A stretch of DNA of 6,775 bases from Lachnospiraceae bacterium (lineage in GTDB: Bacteria > Bacillota > Clostridia > Lachnospirales > Lachnospiraceae), in NCBI GenBank assembly GCA_014804185.1, contig JAAVAG010000204.1, positions 1 through 6,775 of the forward strand, read 5' to 3'. Below are positions 5,619 to 6,775 of this stretch, in pieces. Position 1 is the first letter of the stretch. Each line of letters opens with the position of its first letter. A model generated the notes under the pieces. The model had not been told where the DNA came from, made no database searches, and saw only the letters and a list, made by a program, of their open reading frames with translations. Made by a program: the position numbers and the translations under genes.

Positions 5619-6775
5619 GTGAATATTATCAAGCGGAGTGGTATGGAGGTTGCTTTTGACGCCATAAAGATCGAAGAGGCCGTGAAAAAGGCCAATAACA
5701 GTGTTGAGGAGAGAGACCGGCTGGAAGACGGCCAGATCGACGAGGTAGTGAAAAATGTCACGGATCTGTGTGTCGGGATGAAGCGCAGTCCCAGCGTGGA
5801 AGAGATACAGGACATGGTTCAGGAAGAGATCATGAAGCAGCAAAGCTACAGGGTGGCTTCCAACTATATCACGTACCGTTATAAAAGGGAACTGGTCAGA
5901 AAGTCCAATTCCACAGACCGGCAGATCCTTTCGCTTCTGGAGTGCAATAATGAGGAGGTTCTGCAGGAAAATTCCAATAAGAATCCGGTGGTCAACAGTG
6001 TGCAGAGGGACTACATGGCGGGGGAGGTCAGCAAGGATATCACAAAGCGTTTCCTGCTTCCGCAGGATATTGTGGAGGCTCATGAAAAGGGCATCATTCA
6101 TTTTCATGACGCCGACTATTTTGCCCAGCATATGCATAACTGCTGTCTGGTCAATCTGGAGGATATGCTCCAGAACGGGACGGTGATCAGCGAGGCGATG
6201 ATCGAGCGCCCCCACAGCTTTTCCACCGCCTGTAATATTGCCACCCAGGCCATTGCCCAGATTGCCAGTTCTCAGTACGGCGGCCAGAGCATTACGCTGT
6301 CCCATCTGGCTCCCTTTGTGCAGGTGAGCAGGGACAAATTCCGCAGAGAGGTGCGTCAGGAACTGGAAACCATGGGCATTGAGGCGGATGAGAAGACGGT
6401 GGAGGCCATGGCTGAGATGCGTGTGAAGCGCGAGATCAAGCAGGGCGTCCAGATGATCCAGTATCAGGTCATCACCCTGATGACCACCAACGGGCAGGCG
6501 CCCTTTGTGACGGTTTTCATGTATCTGAATGAAGTGCCCGCGGGGCAGACCAGGGATGATCTGGCGCTGATTATCGAAGAAATGCTTCGGCAGAGAATCC
6601 AGGGGGTAAAAAATGAGCAGGGCATTTATGTCACGCCCGCTTTCCCTAAGCTGGTTTACGTCCTGGAGGAGGACAATGTCCGGGAGGGAGCGCCGTACTG
6701 GGAACTGACCAGGCTGGCGGCACAGTGCACCGCAAAGCGGATGGTGCCGGACTATATTTCCGAGAAGATCATGAA
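5619..6775 (+). CDS. nrdD: Anaerobic ribonucleoside-triphosphate reductase, class III (3' end outside window)
   Basis: The frame is open from the GTG at 5619 to the window end: 385 residues, roughly the first half of a family of usually 700 or more. The start is set by AGGAGG (5606-5611), 7 nt upstream; translation begins MNIIKRSGMEVAFDAIKIEE. Residues about 1-95 are an ATP-cone, the allosteric nucleotide-binding domain that sets overall activity. The catalytic barrel follows, with HMHNCCLVNLEDML near 170-185 (Cys175/Cys176, the conserved cysteine region), SFSTACNIATQ near 201-211, TTNGQAPFVT (289-298) and FPKLVYVLEE. The enzyme reduces ribonucleoside triphosphates to deoxyribonucleotides without oxygen, using a glycyl radical generated by the activase NrdG. 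The C-terminal glycyl-radical loop and zinc site lie beyond the window, as would any nrdG. The gene has its own promoter and candidate NrdR boxes. Identification is firm from continuous family-like sequence. Confidence 0.96.
   Translation, partial: MNIIKRSGMEVAFDAIKIEEAVKKANNSVEERDRLEDGQIDEVVKNVTDLCVGMKRSPSVEEIQDMVQEEIMKQQSYRVASNYITYRYKRELVRKSNSTDRQILSLLECNNEEVLQENSNKNPVVNSVQRDYMAGEVSKDITKRFLLPQDIVEAHEKGIIHFHDADYFAQHMHNCCLVNLEDMLQNGTVISEAMIERPHSFSTACNIATQAIAQIASSQYGGQSITLSHLAPFVQVSRDKFRREVRQELETMGIEADEKTVEAMAEMRVKREIKQGVQMIQYQVITLMTTNGQAPFVTVFMYLNEVPAGQTRDDLALIIEEMLRQRIQGVKNEQGIYVTPAFPKLVYVLEEDNVREGAPYWELTRLAAQCTAKRMVPDYISEKIM

Noticed and set aside
5559..6305. Minus-strand open frame of 248 codons opposite nrdD.
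   Set aside because: The plus strand encodes a continuous, family-typical NrdD N-terminus; this frame is its antisense shadow and would overlap the nrdD promoter.

Overview
This 6.8 kb window looks like chromosome from a Gram-positive anaerobe, most likely a clostridium of the Lachnospiraceae type. The evidence is purine-rich AGGAGG-type ribosome sites, TTGACA/TATAAT-like promoters, an oxygen-sensitive class III ribonucleotide reductase, and the style of the ABC exporter and membrane proteins. The genus cannot be fixed from the sequence. All five genes lie on the plus strand. I see no RNA gene, mobile element, CRISPR array or prophage.

Layout. (1) Positions 2-1648 hold the 3' part of a fused permease-ATPase ABC exporter that starts outside the window. 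(2) A good extended -10 promoter overlaps its stop codon and drives a two-gene unit: an AlgI/DltB-type membrane-bound O-acyltransferase (MBOAT, 1725-3188) and, 18 bp later, a membrane-anchored SGNH/DltD-like protein (3207-4271). (3) A 150 bp gap contains a palindromic promoter, a possible five-codon leader and an inverted repeat. It precedes a stand-alone flippase-like membrane protein of the LPG_synthase_TM/YbhN family (4422-5474), which is followed by a strong hairpin terminator. (4) A new promoter with two candidate NrdR boxes 31 bp apart precedes nrdD (5619 to the window end). This gene was found by direct translation because its stop codon lies outside the window.

How they work together. 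The MBOAT and SGNH-like proteins are very probably partners: one moves an acyl group across the membrane and the other handles it outside to modify a surface polymer. The polymer is unknown. The flippase-like protein is also an envelope function but has its own promoter. The ABC exporter probably pairs with a second half-transporter just upstream of the window. nrdD is an unrelated housekeeping gene for anaerobic DNA precursor synthesis. The window is mostly ordinary chromosome. The most checkable new points are the tandem NrdR boxes, the acyltransferase pair, and the structured leader before the flippase-like gene.
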